DNA of 64,000 nucleotides from Cavia porcellus (GCF_034190915.1 NW_026947496.1:56988501-57052500); one strand, 5' to 3'; shown: positions 47,401-61,594, counted from the stretch's first letter. The notes: generated from the letters alone by a model not told the origin. Program-made: numbers and translations.

Positions 47401-50400
47401 CACATCTCAGTAGAGATGAGATCACACGGGATCACAATGATTAAACTGCTGTATGGAAAATAACAAGGCTATTTTAGATGGCACTTTCTGAGTGCATACT
47501 CTAAGAGATGGATGCTTACAATTAGTTGTACAAGAAAAGTATTCACAATGCATATATTACAGGATAAATAATGAGAGTTAAGAAAAGCAAATATATATTG
47601 ATGAAAATTCATGAGAAAATAAATGTCAAGGAAAAAACGCAAAACACTGTAGGTTATTTACAACTGCTCTCACCCCCACAAGCTCAGCAATAAAACTGCT
47701 CCCCCTTGAGTTCAAACATAACCTGCTGACAGTATTTAGGAAAATATTATCAAACTTTTCATTCCTTTGGCTATACTATTTCTGACATTCATCTTGTAAA
47801 GCCAACTGTATTGGCTTAGTGATTTATCTGGCGGGAAATCTCCCAAGCAAAAAGCAAAAGAATGGGAGAGATTTAACGGTTCATTATCCCACCTTAAAGT
47901 AAGCAACAGGCTAATCATAAGAGGCTGTGTTAATCTGCTGGACACACACTCCATGAAGAGGACACCAGAGCTCTAGAAAGGAACTCGTTTGGCTCCTTTG
48001 GATACTCTAGAGAAATGCACTTACTTCAGACCAATTAACACGTCTTCATATTCATAAGGAAACGACTGAAAGTAAAGGAACATTTACTTCACTTCTATTA
48101 AATCATGCTATATTATCATGACATACACATTTGGAGTTAAATGCATTTTTACGACAGTAACTCAATAATATTGCTGCTAAAATGAACTCAAACCTGTATA
48201 ACAAAAGGCTCCTGAGAGAGGATTTCTCGTCCAAATACACAATTGTTCATCTAAGAAATTCATGAAGTCTAGACAACAATCCATTAAACACATTTGTATC
48301 TTTATACAAATCAGTATCTACAAAAACTATAAATATTTGGATATTTGAGATAATAACACAAAGAAGAAAACAGAGAAATGAGACCAACAACTGTCTTATG
48401 AATTCAAATTAAAAGAAAGCTTTAAGACTCAAATAGCCTCAATACTGGACAGTATTCTCTACACCAGGAAAGATTCAGGCTCAAATCAATAAGAATCAAA
48501 AATCATTAATGCCAGTTCTACTATATTTTTAGATTACAGAAAAAACTCATGCACAACTGCTTAGGTGAACAACAGTGGTTTCATGATATTTCATCCCAGT
48601 ATTAGGAATATTTAACCTCCCTGAAACATGAGCAACTGCAGGCCTCCCTGTAAGACCTAGCTCCTGGCTGAGAGAACATGAAGAAGAAACATATCAGTAC
48701 ACACCTCTTCTGTACTCATACACAGGTGCCTCACAGAAAGAAGGTAAGGAACTAAGGTGCTAAGGTATGCTGCAAGGGCCACTGAAATTCAGAGTCAGAC
48801 ACCTTCTCTGAATAGGGCTTGGAGAAAGACTCGATTGGAGTTAGAGACTAGAACCCTGAAATAGAAGTCACTTCTAACAATAACACTGAAGGACAATAAA
48901 CTTATCCTGCATGCATAAGGGATATTTTATCAACTCAGGAATTGGAGAAGATGCTGAATTATTTTTCCTGCCCAGAATTGATTCCTTTTCTTTGGTAGCC
49001 AACACTGACTTTCCTTTGTGGAATTTTCTTTGACTATTTACCATATGCATTCTTTGTAGAGCTATGAATCACAGTGCCCTGTCCTGTCCAGCTGAGGGAT
49101 AGCCATGTGACCTGTTTTTTTTCTTCCAATTTTACTATAGGGCTATCACCTGGAAGACTTTTAAACTATTCATTGCTAGATCTAGGACCACATTAGGTTA
49201 GGGATGGAGCCATAGAATTTGCATCTCCAACAATTTTCCAGGTGCCACTGGTGGTGCTGCAGCTGGGATTACATAAAAACACTATGTCCACTATACTATC
49301 TTTCAAACTATGATTTGTGACCAAAAAAATGAACAAGATTAATTTACTCATTCTAGTTACTCGGTCCTGACAAGACAGCACTATGTCTATTGCATGGTCT
49401 ATTGCAAGATTTCTGGAACTTTCCATTTTCCTAACCTTTCCTAAGTCAGGTTCTAATTTAGCTAATAATTCCGTGTAATATTCTTAAATTAATTGCAGTT
49501 AGAATTCCTAAATCCTTAAAAGATAGCTTTCAAGAGTTGACATTTTGTACAAAGTATTTTTCTATAAACTTATTTTCTCAAGTTTGTCTCTCTACGAAGA
49601 GTTTTCAGCTTAGGAAAGTTTCCTATACTGAGAAAATAAAGCTTAATCTTACATCAAGATAAATCAAGAGTGGTCCAAGAACCTCCAGTCCTGCCATGGA
49701 GTTCTTGCAAGATAGAATAGTTTTGTTCCTCTAGTCCAGTTTCATGGACATCACTTTTATAGATATGCATCAATACTTAAATGGCTCTTTTATAACCTTA
49801 TCTACTGTTTCCAAACTTTCTCAGACACTAAGCTCCTTGGGCACTGGTAAACTCTTGAGGTCTCTTTTTCTATTACAGATGGCTGTGCACAGGCAATATT
49901 AACAGTTTTCCAACACATTTAAGGCTGGATCAATTCTTTTCAAGAGTCTATGGGCTAGCCATTTAGTTCATCCACTGATGGAAATATGTTTGGAACTTCA
50001 CTGTCTTAGATACTTCAGTATCAGGCTTCTTAGAACTGCCTTATGGAGATTTTCTATTATGATGATTATGTATGGTGGATAACTGGCCCTTTAAAAATTA
50101 ACTTGCATAAAAATAGAATGCTAATGTTCCATAGCACAAGTATATTAGTCTTGAATTATATACTTGTCCACACAACAAAATGTATTCCAATGTTTTCTAA
50201 GAAACATCCTAAAAATGACAATGTTATTCCTCTTCAGGAAGGGAGGATCCTCTTCTGTTCAGACACATACTCTGGGGAGCTACCCCATTTCTAACAAGAT
50301 GATAAAACTTTCACACCTGTCCATTTGACTCTTTCATATTTACCTGAGTACATTCTCTACACTGCTGAGCCTGAGGTAAGTTTCACTCCAAACTTATTAA

Positions 50401-51659
50401 AAACATGCATGTGAAACAAATAACATTCATGGAAAGTATGTTTTTATAAAAAAGGTTATCTATATATACATTAAGCGTTTTGAGTTTTTAAAAAAAAAAC
50501 ATTCTAAGTTACTTTTGGATTGTGAGAAGAGAAGAAACCTTTAAAATAGGCTCAGCTACATTTCAGAGATGTTGAATGTTTGTATTACATTACTCAGTGT
50601 TTCTGTCACGAGTTCCCACACTGGGTTTGGATATACACATACACATTGTCTTGGCTTAGGGATAGGTACATATATTCCTATCAGATGGTTTTATTTTATC
50701 TTCTGGATTTTGTGGGTTGTTGATTAGCAGTATTATTCTCACTTGTTGACACAAAGCCCTGAACCAAAATTTTGAACTTCAAAGAACTGATCTGTGGGTT
50801 ACCTGGTATAATTAACTTGTGACAGCCAATCCAGGATTCTTTAAATTTATGCTATGGGCCATACTTTGTAATAAGCATAAAGGTTTCCTGAAAGGGTTTG
50901 TGTTGCTTAATGTAACTTATATTTTAGGAAACTGGAACACTGACATATTTCTTCTCGCCAATTTTTTCACCTCAATGTTTACAATCTGTGAACTTTTAGA
51001 AACTGTCTTAAAGGCTTTCTTGAAGAAAGATTACGTAAAAATGAAATAAAATGGAAGACATGGAGTTATTAATATCAGGCTAAATATAATAATAATAAAT
51101 AATGAATGATAAATATAACGATATAAAAGCATTTTAATTATGTGTACTAGATAAATGTAAGATTTATATAAAATTTTACACTATTAACTTTTTCAGCTAA
51201 GTTAATAAGTAGTATGGAAAATCAAACTCCTAAAAACCTCCTTATGCTAAAGTTAAAGGTAATGATTATTTTAGTATTTGGATATACAAAGTTAGAAAAT
51301 AATCTCTTCTTTTTCTCCCAAACGGGATATATTTTTATATATTCTATCTGAATTATCAATTTTTCAGGATTTCATACCAGAAAGGATCAGATTCTTCATC
51401 TTCCTACAGAAACTGCTCTAGCAATGAAATCTGTATTTTAATAGAATTAAAAAATGTGCAAATAAATTACCAAGAGAAATGAGTTTTTTTCAGTTTGTTA
51501 TGCAGTAAGAAATTTACCTCAGTGATCCAACTTATTTCAATTTAAACAACTGAAAATATGAATAACCCTCCTCAAGGCATCAGAATATGGAAGGCAGCCA
51601 TCATCACTATCACTGTTATTCACTTCTCACTTTCAGATGTACAATAGCACTTCACTCAG

Positions 51660-51802
51660 ATGTCTATTTGATCAACCACCTACTCATCCATCCATTTCTC
51701 CATCCGTTCATTTTTCCAAATGTTGATCCATCCATCCATTCACTCAGCCATCTATCCATTCACCCATCTATCCATCAACCCATCCACCCATTCATCTATC
51801 TT
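51660..51802 (+). repeat. Degenerate (TCCA/CATC)n tetranucleotide tract
   Basis: About 140 bases of CCATCCAT, CATCTATCCATT and ACCCATC units have a four-base periodicity. It encodes a spurious Pro-Ser-Ile-His-rich frame. Confidence 0.92.
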
Positions 51803-53182
51803 CCCTTTCATTAATGCACTTAGCCAATTCTGTGAAAAGCTTAGGGGGGGAAATCATATTAAAAGACAGCATGCTCCATATTTTATATAGGCAATGTCAA
51901 GTGAAAATCTATCAAAAAATCAATTTTATATGTTTCTAAGAGATCTGTAATAAGTGAAATCAAGAATTATAAGTATTTTTGGGAAATGGGAAGCTTTCCA
52001 AGAAAGAATGAAATTCACTTTATTGAATACTTACAATGTAGTTTATGTTTTTTTTTATATTACAAATGTAAGAACTAGATGTTACCCATTAAAGACTTAT
52101 AATTGAATGACCAAGGGGATTCATTTAGGGCCAAAATAACCGTAATATGGGATAATTACATATGAAAACCTATATCTGAAGTACATATCTATCTAGCTCT
52201 ACTTCCACATACAGTACACTCTTCCACATCTTTACTATTTTACTCTAAATCAAGCCTTCACTTACTCATGGTTTGCCTTCTACTGATTAAAGCTTCCTTT
52301 TTTTTTCCTTCAATACACTTTCCCTTCTGCAACCAGAGTTAACTTTTAACTAGTTTTCAGATAGTGTCATTCTTGCACTTGAAAATCTCAAATGACTGAG
52401 GAAACAAAAATAGATAAGGTAAAGACCCTGCAAGGACCTAGAAGAGACAGCCTGCTGAAAAACCTACACAGTGTTAGCTGATACCTTTGACATAAAGACC
52501 ACAAGAATAAAACAGGAGAGATTACAGCCATGCCCAGCGAGTTTCAGGAAGCTTCCATGGCAGGCTATAAAGCCAGACTCTGAGGAGTAAGTTGTGATTT
52601 TCTAGATTCAGAAGGAAATAGATATCAGCCAGAAGGAACTGCAAGGGCATAAATGAATGCAACTAGAGTTCTGCTTCTTTATCCTTTCTTTAAAAAAAAA
52701 AAATATTCAAACGTCAATGGATATGTACTCTTGCTCTTTATCATGACCTTGTTAGATACCATTCTTAGATCAAAAGAATGCTCCTGTTTCTTCCTACCTT
52801 AAGAAGACTGGAAGGAAATGCAAAAGTAGTAAGTAATGACATTGCAGTTTTCTACAACTTCACTAATATATTTATTAAATTTTGAATGAGAACAAGGACA
52901 GAGCTCAAACTGGAGTGTAAACCAAGAGGTGTGGGATTTGGGGGCTTGGGTGAGAAATGCTGTATGAATGAAAAGATGCAGAATGTATAGATACATTCAA
53001 TAAACAAAACATTTAAACTGTGCATTCCTGTGAATTTATTTACCTAGTTCTAACAACAAACTGGTTTGAAGTAGATACTAATAGCCTGCAATTCTGATTC
53101 ATTACTCAGGATTCCCTTGTCAAAATCAAAACACTGACAAAGTATTTCTTAAAGTATCCCTAATTTAAGCAATCCATAAAAA

Positions 53183-53266
53183 TTGAATTTGAAATATGGA
53201 TTTAAGAGAAATGTGATATTTAAGTTGAATTTGAAATATGGATTTAAGGGCAATGTGATATTTAAG
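53183..53266 (+). repeat. 42-bp tandem duplication (2 copies)
   Basis: Copies at 53183-53224 and 53225-53266 differ at only two positions (AGAGAA versus AGGGCA). This is a recent-looking local duplication in AT-rich intron. Confidence 0.95.
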
Positions 53267-53689
53267 TTTATACAATTTATCATACATTTCTTTAAAATAA
53301 TATTTGGGTCAAATTCATTACTTAAGGTTTAAGTAACATGAAACTCAGTTTATTGATATAAACAAAGGTCTGTACTGTTCCTTCATTTTGGTCAATTCTT
53401 GTTAGTCTTTAGGTGTCTGAGCAACACCATGAAAAAAGTAGTAATATTAAAAATTGTATCAATAGCACTGGGTACCTTTTCAAGGACCTATGTAGAAGCA
53501 GCTTCAGTATTTTATATACTTTATTTTACATTTATCATTGCAATTAAAGTCTACTGGGATAAGGAGAGGGTGGCCGAGAATATGAGTGAAATGGTGTGGG
53601 GCACAGCAATAAATTATTTGTTCGAAGAAAACTAGACTTGCCAGAAAAGAACAGTTTCTTTAGTCCATTTTAGCAAGATCTCATGGTAA

Positions 53690-53747
53690 GCAAATGTCTG
53701 ACTAACCCTGGAAATTTAGCAATCATCTGACTAACCCTGGAAATTAA
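53690..53747 (+). repeat. 29-bp tandem duplication (2 copies)
   Basis: TCTGACTAACCCTGGAAATT occurs twice at exact 29-base spacing, with a few mismatches in the rest of the unit. It lies just upstream of a MIR. Confidence 0.93.
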
Positions 53748-53880
53748 GGACTACTGTCCTCATTTCATAAAGAAACTAAGATCCAGGGAGTGTATAATTT
53801 GTTAGCGCCATACAGCTAGCTAAGCTGCAGACTCAAGATTTGACCCACGACTTTCAGACTTCAAAGCTTTGCTCTGTCCA
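53735..53880 (+). mobile_element. MIR SINE
   Basis: CTCATTTCATAAAGAAACTA, GATCCAGGGAGTGTATAATT, CCATACAGCTAGCTAAGCTG and TTTGACCCACGACTTTCAGA follow the MIR core and 3' part in order. Confidence 0.6.
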
Positions 53881-55189
53881 CATACTAAAATAAAGCAAAC
53901 AAAATTTATATTCAACTTTATCTGACACAGCATAATGTGAATAGCAATTAGTATACTGCATGCCAAATAGACATAAATAATTCATGCAAATAATGATACA
54001 AATGCGCAGAAACTTAAGCTGTCTTGTGGTTAATAAGGGAAGCTGTATAGATATGCAATGGAGGTAGCTGATGTCATGTGGTAAAGAGGACATCATTTTG
54101 ATGCCTTCTGTGAGTCAAACGTAAATTTAAAATGCAGTGACTCTTCATTTGACTATCTTCAAGTTTAAATCCTCAGCTTAATCTAATGTAAAAGCTGCTC
54201 TCCTGTTCTCCTAGGCTGAGACAGCATCTCTCCTCTGTGATTCTTGCATAAACGGCCCCATAATTTACAGGATGGCAATGTCCAGTGTCCTCATCAGTGA
54301 TGCTTATGTGAATGGTCTGGAAGGTGATTTCTGACACTGCCCCTTTCTTTTCAAATGTTTCTTTCATAGAAAAATTACATGGTCACCTTAATTACACAAT
54401 CTATCGCACTATAATTGATGGTTTCATTTTCCACATTGTAAATAGATGTTTCTTATTCATCTTTGCATTCCTGGTGCTGCCCATAAGTTCCCAGCACTGA
54501 ATAAGGATATGACAAAGCGGGCGGGGGTCAGGAACATCCATAGTAAATCCTTTAAATACTCACTTTATTGAAGTGACAGCATGGTAAATGTTGTATTTCT
54601 AAGTTCAGTGGTTAAAATTGGCCTGAAGTTTGGCATTTAGGAATACAATATTTGTTGAGATCTCAGCTGTGTGGCTGAGGGTAGATTAACTGAAGCTTAC
54701 TGAACTTTCATACTTGGAGGGAAAACTTGGAGGGAGCAGCTGCTTACCTGGGTAGATGTGGGTGAGAGGATAGTACCAGGAGGCAGCACTTTTAATAGTA
54801 TTAAAACTAGAGTCAGCTATGATCCTAGAGGAGTCATAAATGGGAAGCATTGGAAAAGGATGGAGACAGAAACAGTATGGCCAAGAGCTTGACCTGAGTA
54901 AATGCTACCCGACTGATTTGCTAGATTGTCATAGATTCCCTAGCCACAACATTACCAAAGCAAAGCTGTAATCACTTGGAGGGCCTGTGACAGAAATGTC
55001 AAGTGGTCCTGGCTTTGGCACTGTTATCCTGGTTACTGCATTTAGAGACTGCTTGTAAAGTAACATCATTTAATTTCTCAATGCTTTACAAACAGAAACA
55101 AAATGAAGTTGGGGGCATATCTTAAGCACTGAAACCCCTAAATAGAGCCATTCATGAAAGCTGGATGAAATGAATGTAATTTTATTTTA

Positions 55190-55520
55190 AGTATAATATA
55201 AATGCAGGATAATTCACACTTTGTGGTACAGAATTTTGTGAGCTCTAACAAATGAATGTATTTAGGTAACTACTATCACAATCAAGAGCTAGAATAGTTT
55301 GCCCTCCCCAGTAGCTACCTCTGGCTTTCCAGTCTTCTCTCTTTCCCCCGTCCCAGCCTTCAGCAGGCAGTCCTTGCTTTAAAGACTGATTTTTGCCCTT
55401 AAAACTGTTCATTTTCCAGGAATGTCACATAAATGGGATCGTACAGCATATAATGCTCACTGCACTTAAAAGCTTCTAGCTATATGCAAAAATGCATTAA
55501 GAATTGCCTAATATATTTTA
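55190..55520 (-). mobile_element. L1M-type 3' region fragment
   Basis: CTACTATCACAATCAAGAGC, AGAATAGTTTGCCCTCCCCA, GTCACATAAATGGGATCGTA and AGCATATAATGCTCACTGCA resemble sequence that I associate with old L1M 3' regions in antisense. The family is uncertain. Confidence 0.4.
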
Positions 55521-56689
55521 AAAGCTCTATCTGGATTACGGCTATTTATATTTGGAAAAAAAATCTTTACCCTTTCTTTCTTTAAAAAGCATTTAAATTT
55601 CTATAGTATTAAATGCTGTGTAGAACATTGGAAATAATTTTAATTTGTTTAATTAGAAGTAATGGGCCATTCTTTGACTCTTTTTGAACTGAGGCTATTG
55701 CAATAAAATATTTACTATTATAAGCAATAACGTTCAAATCAAATGCATCGTTTTTTAAAGTAATTGGCTAATGCGTTTCAAGTATCACTAAGTGATAGAA
55801 CAAAGCCAAGCCTTCTCTAAAATATGCCAATTGGCTATTTCGTCTCACAAACTATGCCTATTCCTATTCTCAAGGGTGTTTTTCAATTTTACTTTGCTTA
55901 AAGGAAACAAAAGACCCAATTTTAATTGGTCTTTTTCTGAAAACACATGATTTAATGAATAAATGAATGGAATAATACTAAAACATTAACACTTAGTAAA
56001 TACTATTAGATCCTCAAAGGGTAAAATATTTCTGCTTATTCAGAAAATTTTTCCAAAGGGAGACGAAAAAATGCAATTTTACCCAATAATAGATGATGCA
56101 AAAACAAAACCAAAAGAAAAAGTTCAGAAAAACCTTTACTCAATTCCTGAATCTAGTGATTTTAAAATTTAGAATATTTTGAGCACCAGAGATTTAAATT
56201 GACATTTACTTAATAAATCAGTTACTAAATGAGATTAAAAAAAAAAAAAACCTCTATTAACAATTTGAATGTCTGAATTTCCAGGATAAAAGGTATGCTC
56301 TCTGCCACTTAACGATATCTACATGCTTAGAATAATTGTTTCCACAGCCATGGGGCAGCTACTGTGGCAATGTTTGTTATGCTCAAGCTCCTAAAGCCTT
56401 CTTTCCATCCCCACTGTTCTTTCTTTAGCTCTGGCTGTGTGGTTCTGTTATCTTTTTTGTTGTTGTTGTTTATTTAAAGAAAGATAAAACAATAGAAAAC
56501 AGGCAGAAATAGTACATAATTTCAAATAAAAGAATAAACAGTAAAAAATCACTAGTTGATGTATACATATCCCCCCCCACAAATAACTGTTCAAGATATA
56601 AAAATGGAACATATAAATGGAAATTCAACGGGGAGACTGTAAACCATTCTGTTCTCTTATTCACCCTGGTGGAGGCTGCTAACAAGCCA

Positions 56690-57460
56690 ATTCCTCCACT
56701 CTCACAATGGCCTAGTGCTGAAAGATCTCATAGCCCTGATAATCTGATTTTATTCTGTCGTATTTTATTCTGCTGTTTCCTAGTGTCTGTGGAATAAAGG
56801 TCATACTTCTCAATCTGGTTTACAAAGCAACCAATAAGGTCCCGGCTCATCTGTACAACTTGACTCTCTCTGCCCATTCCTCTCCCACAGCACTTTATGC
56901 TGGAAGTTCCTGAACATTCAGTAACTCAAATACTGTAATAATCGCAATGCCTGCTCCAGAACTCCTGCTGAAAGTAATGCTTATGGTGGTGGAATTAAAA
57001 GGTGCAGCCTCTGAAGGAGACTGCTCCACTCTCACGAATGGAATGAGTGCCATTAAAAAGATGTTGAAGGAACTTGTTTTGTTTCTTCTACCATATAGTA
57101 ATATAGCAACAAAACATCATTTATGGAGCTGAGCGGGAACACTGACCAGATACAGAATCTACTGGCACCTTGAACTTAATACTTTCTAGGTTTCAGAACT
57201 GTGATAAATAAATATCTATCCTTTATAAATTATACAGTCTAAAGTATTTTATTGAAGCAGCTCAAAAATATTGCAATGCCTCTACTATGCTTGCCACTGT
57301 GCCTCTGCACACACTTCCTTCTGTTTGGAGGATTCTCTTGCAACCCTTGGTAGAGGTGCAAGTTCTCCTATCCATATTTCATTCCAAAAACTGTGCTCAT
57401 ATTGCTAACTGGAGAGGAGGTCTTCTTGGGTGATCTCTGTTTGTACTGTAACTTGCCAGT
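56690..57460 (+). mobile_element. LINE-2 fragment interrupted by an LTR
   Basis: L2-like text (CAACCAATAAGGTCCCGGCT, GCCCATTCCTCTCCCACAGC) ends near 56940. It resumes near 57265 with the expected next part (TGCCACTGTGCCTCTGCACA, TTGGAGGATTCTCTTGCAAC). The block between them is an LTR. The L2 is diverged and carries no intact frame. Confidence 0.6.
56940..57262 (+). mobile_element. MLT1-like MaLR LTR fragment nested in L2
   Basis: GAATGGAATGAGTGCCATTA, ACTGACCAGATACAGAATCT, ACTGGCACCTTGAACTTAAT, TTTCAGAACTGTGATAAATA and the end ATTTTATTGAAGCAGC follow the plus strand of MLT1-type LTRs. It splits the surrounding L2. Confidence 0.6.
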
Positions 57461-59194
57461 GGAGTTGTGCTGTGACTGCTCTGAGTTACCTAATTTGTCT
57501 CTATAATTAAAAACAAAATACAATGAAACGAAAAGAACTCCAAATAACCAAATAGGCATCTTTGATTAAAAACAAATACTAAGTTCCTGGCATAGCACTT
57601 ACTCAAAATATTTTCCAGTGATAGAATGAGAACTTATTCCAAGTGCTCAGCTTATGCCATAAGCTCTGTTATCTATTAACAGCTTTTTTAAGAGGGCAAT
57701 AATCCATTTATAACATCAGCTTAAAATATTCTTCATACTGAAAAGCAAAAACTCTGACTCTTTGGAGACAATTCAGTAATGTAGGTGTCTCACTGACTTA
57801 GAGCCAATTATCATGCTTTATTTATAATTTCAAAGTTGTTATTGTGCTGATATAAAAATTACAAAACAAAAAGCTTAAAATTATTCAAATATATTTTATG
57901 ACTTATATAGTACTTGTATTTATCAGGCTTTTATTTTACAATTCTTAGGATTTAGTTCTTGAATTTTTTGATTTTAAACTTTGATGCTATATATACTAGC
58001 ATATTTTCTTAACCAAAACATATGTGCTACAGAACCCCTATGCTATATTAAAGAAAACTTTATTTATCCTGTTTCTTATTCACTGACAAACCCAGGTTTA
58101 TTTACCAAAACAAAATAAAAAGTTCTCAAAACTCGCTAACTAAAACATGAAACGAATTTCTAATCTTGTCATGAATATTGCACCCAATTTGTTACTTTTT
58201 TTCTTCTCAAACACTTTAATAAATTCATTTGTCCCTTCAAAGAGGTTTAAATTTGGAGTTTCTAAATTGGCTTAATCTATGACTAAACAACAGCAATAAA
58301 TCTACCATTTAACATGTTTCCCTGTTTTGGCTGAAGTCTGCAAACCAAGTCAAGAGGGAAAGATATAGGGCTTTCCTTGCCAAGTGATGGCTGCGGCCTA
58401 TTTTGATTTCCCTTGGACTTGGATAAGATTCAAACCCACAACTTGTTCCATAATTGCTTCTAGCAGGCTTTCCCTGAGCACCAAGACCCTGGATCATCAC
58501 TGATTTAGCTGTCCAAAGAGATAAAAACTCAATTCAAACCGTAATCCTAGGAAGGACTACAGGACTCTATACCCTCTGTGTAAACATGCTTCTGCCTCAA
58601 GCTTCATCTGATATTCAAAAGCTTCCTTAGTATACAAAGCGGAGAGGTCAAAGTACCCTTTTAGGGAGCACCGAAATGGAGGTGCCCCCTAAAAGGGGCT
58701 GAGATACTGCTGGAGTGCAAACGTTTCCCCCTCTATCCTTAACAGACACTCGGTTCTTTCACTAAGCACATTTCTATGGGGCAGGAGGGAAGACAACAGA
58801 CAACAAACAAAACAAAACAAAAACATACTTCCCAGCTTGGCTCACTGTTACATGTAACCAAGGAACTAGTTTATAATTGGTAAGGTGTCAGGGAGTCTGT
58901 TATAAGGATATGGGATCCTCATATCTGTCTTCCTCCTTCCTGTTGCCTGGGGTGTCACTGGGAGGGTACGGCTCAGCAGCCATCTTGGTTCATGAGGTGA
59001 GGCTGTTGGGCTGTTGGACAGCTGGGACCTGTTCCCTAAAGGACACAGCCTTGAATGTCTACCTTCAGAAAGATCAACCAACCCCCAAACACCTAACATA
59101 TAAAAAGCATATAAAAAGCCTTTCGTATATCTCAGCTATTAATAACTACTTACACCATTTAATTTTTAATATAACCTCATTCTTACTGATAGGT

Positions 59195-59405
59195 GTATCT
59201 GCAAATATAAGGCACTGTGCTAAACGCTTACCTTAAGGCAAATAGGTATAGAAATATTGTTTCTATTTAATAGATAAAATAACTAAAGTTCAGACATAAT
59301 ACATAAGTGACTAACAAGACCCAAGAAGTAAGCAGCCAAAGTCAGAAATACCTGTTCTGATTCTGGAATTTATAGTCTTTTCCTTAACCATCACTGTGCT
59401 ATGTA
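59195..59405 (+). mobile_element. MIR SINE
   Basis: GGCACTGTGCTAAACGCTTA, AATAGATAAAATAACTAAAG and AAGTAAGCAGCCAAAGTCAG follow the MIR 5' arm, core and 3' arm in order. Confidence 0.55.
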
Positions 59406-59719
59406 GGATAAACCTCTTCTTATGTGGTTCGTTTAAGCTAAATCTCTTAATTTTCATATTCTCTTAGAAAGTTAAGATTAAAATTCTTTGGCTGCTATAT
59501 GTAATACTGCGAGGACAAGTGGGTTGATGATCATGCAAAGTATTAAAGTCTTCAGAAAGCAATCATTCAATTTTATGCACACAAACAAAACTATTTAAAA
59601 CGTACACACAAAAAAAGTCAGCAGTTGTACAGGAAGACAACTTCAATCACAGTCAAAAGTAACCCATTTTCAACATGAATGTATACTTGTTTAAACTGTT
59701 TTATAAAAATCAAACTTCA

Positions 59720-59879
59720 GTTGGGCATGGTGCAGACACATCTATAATGTCAGCACTCCTGCTAAGGCAGGAGGATTGCTGGGAGTTCAAGGCCAGCCTG
59801 GGCTACAAAGTGAGTTCAAGGCCAGCATGAACCATAAGGTGAAACCCTGTCTCAAAAAAAGACCAAAAAAAAAAAAAAA
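59720..59879 (+). repeat. B1 SINE with diagnostic 29-bp duplication
   Basis: GGGCATGGTGCAGACACATC, GGCAGGAGGATTGCTGGGAG, then two copies of GAGTTCAAGGCCAGC 29 bases apart (59783 and 59812), then GAAACCCTGTCTC and an A-rich tail. The internal duplication marks a rodent B1 and is the strongest evidence that the source is a rodent. Confidence 0.93.
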
Positions 59880-60314
59880 TCTAACTTCAAATCATTGGTT
59901 TCCTGTTTCAGAAATCTATTCTCTGCGGCCTCACATTTGGCTGGACAGTGTGTAACAGCTCTGTTCACAGTTTCACCTTGTCCTCCTGCTGTATTGGCCT
60001 TTTAATGAAGGTGTCTCACCTCGAATAATGAAGAGATTGTAGGATGTGTTGTCACAATCAACTCATAAAAATAGCCTTGTCCTATAGTCTAAAAGCAGTT
60101 CTACCTGGTCATTTGCAGTATGACTTGTGATTTTTAAAGAGCAACTTCACATAATATGGACTAAGCTTTTACAGTTTGGTTCCCTCTCATTTCTAAAAGA
60201 AATAATTGGGACTCATGGCTTCAAAGGTTGAGGTCACCTCAAATCATCTGGGCTGCTACACAAAGCAAGGGCCAACAAAGGAGGTGACCAGCGCTGCTCC
60301 ACAGTAGAACAGAC

Positions 60315-60440
60315 GTAGTGTGGTTCGGAACCTATGACCTTAGGCAAAATTACACGATTCCTCTAAACTGCAATTTTCTCATTGACTCCAAAGAAGTTTA
60401 CAGGAGACAATCTGTGTAAAGCTTGGTATTAAATTGCCTA
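60315..60440 (+). mobile_element. MIR SINE core
   Basis: GAACCTATGACCTTAGGCAA, then TTCCTCTAAACTGCAATTTT and CTCATTGACTCC follow the MIR core (gaccttgggcaa / tctgtaaaa type). Confidence 0.5.
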
Positions 60441-61039
60441 TTGCTATTGGTATGTATTTATGATTCATTGTGAATTCATTGTGGGGTATCTTGAATTCTG
60501 ATTCTTTTTATTTTCCCCTCCTCTCTTCTATATCACTCTATACTCATGCCCCCTTCCACTCAAAAATGTATAAAATGTGTAACAAAATGTTTAAAGGAGA
60601 TATATAAATAATGGTGTCATTATTTCTCTTCTAAATCCTCCCCCCACTTTATACATGCTTATCCCATTATCCTTGCAACCTTCTGAAGCTGTTTTAAATC
60701 TTCTTTAGTGAATATCTTTTTTTGTGGCTGCCTCAATGTGGGTAATTCATTCTAAATGTTTGCCTCGCCTTGTCATTTTGACTTTGGGAAAAATCCAGAA
60801 GTCTCATATTGCCAGAAATCATGAATCAGGTGGATGAGGACATTCCCTAATGTGTTTTAAGTTTTCTGCTGCATGGCATTTGGCATTTTGGTATTTTTTA
60901 TCATACCTCACAAAGGTACTCGCCAAGTAGGGAACTGTGTTTGATTTGAGGAAAGTATTCTGAGGGGAATTAATGGCCATGTTTCTTCAACAGTTTTTTT
61001 AATTGAAACACTCACTCCATCTTTTGACTACCCTTTGTA

Positions 61040-61345
61040 AATTCATTTTCTTACAGTTCTGGAGACAATAAGTGCAGTCCAGGTCTCACCGGCTTATAAT
61101 TAAGGAACTGGCAGAACTTCACGTCTACTGAAGGTTCTGGAATTCATGTGCTCATTTAGGCTACTGGCAAAAGACAGTTCCTTGAGGTTCCTGGACTGGA
61201 GAGGTGGATGTTTCATTAATGTGCAGTTTCTACAGTCTTCAAAGCCAGTAGCAGACACCAAAGGCTCTCCCATGCTTCAGGTGCCTCCTGCTGCTTCTTT
61301 TATGACCAAACCTCTCTGGACAATTTTTTCCCTTCCTCTTTCTTT
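61040..61345 (-). mobile_element. Possible MLT1-like fragment
   Basis: TTTCTTACAGTTCTGGAGAC at the left resembles the complement of the MLT1 3' region, but the rest diverges quickly. This is a weak assignment. Confidence 0.3.
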
Positions 61346-61594
61346 TTGAAGGGCTATAGTGAATAGTATTGATCCAGTCATACAAGTTTGGTTAAACTTT
61401 GTTTTGCATTTAACTAATTAGCAACCTTAATTCCACATTCAAATTTAATCACTTTTGCCGCCTAATGTAACACAGTCACAAGTGTCCAGGGAAAGACCAT
61501 GGGTTTGGGGCTATTATTCTGTCATCATAAGCCCTGAGTGTAACATCTGATAAAACCAAAGTATTTAATAAATAGCAAAATAGACAGTGCATAT

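Noticed and set aside
58309..58500. Open frame and slightly GC-richer patch as a possible exon
   Set aside because: It resembles no contactin segment, has no paired splice sites in frame, and lies inside an intron already bounded by adjoining Ig5 exons.
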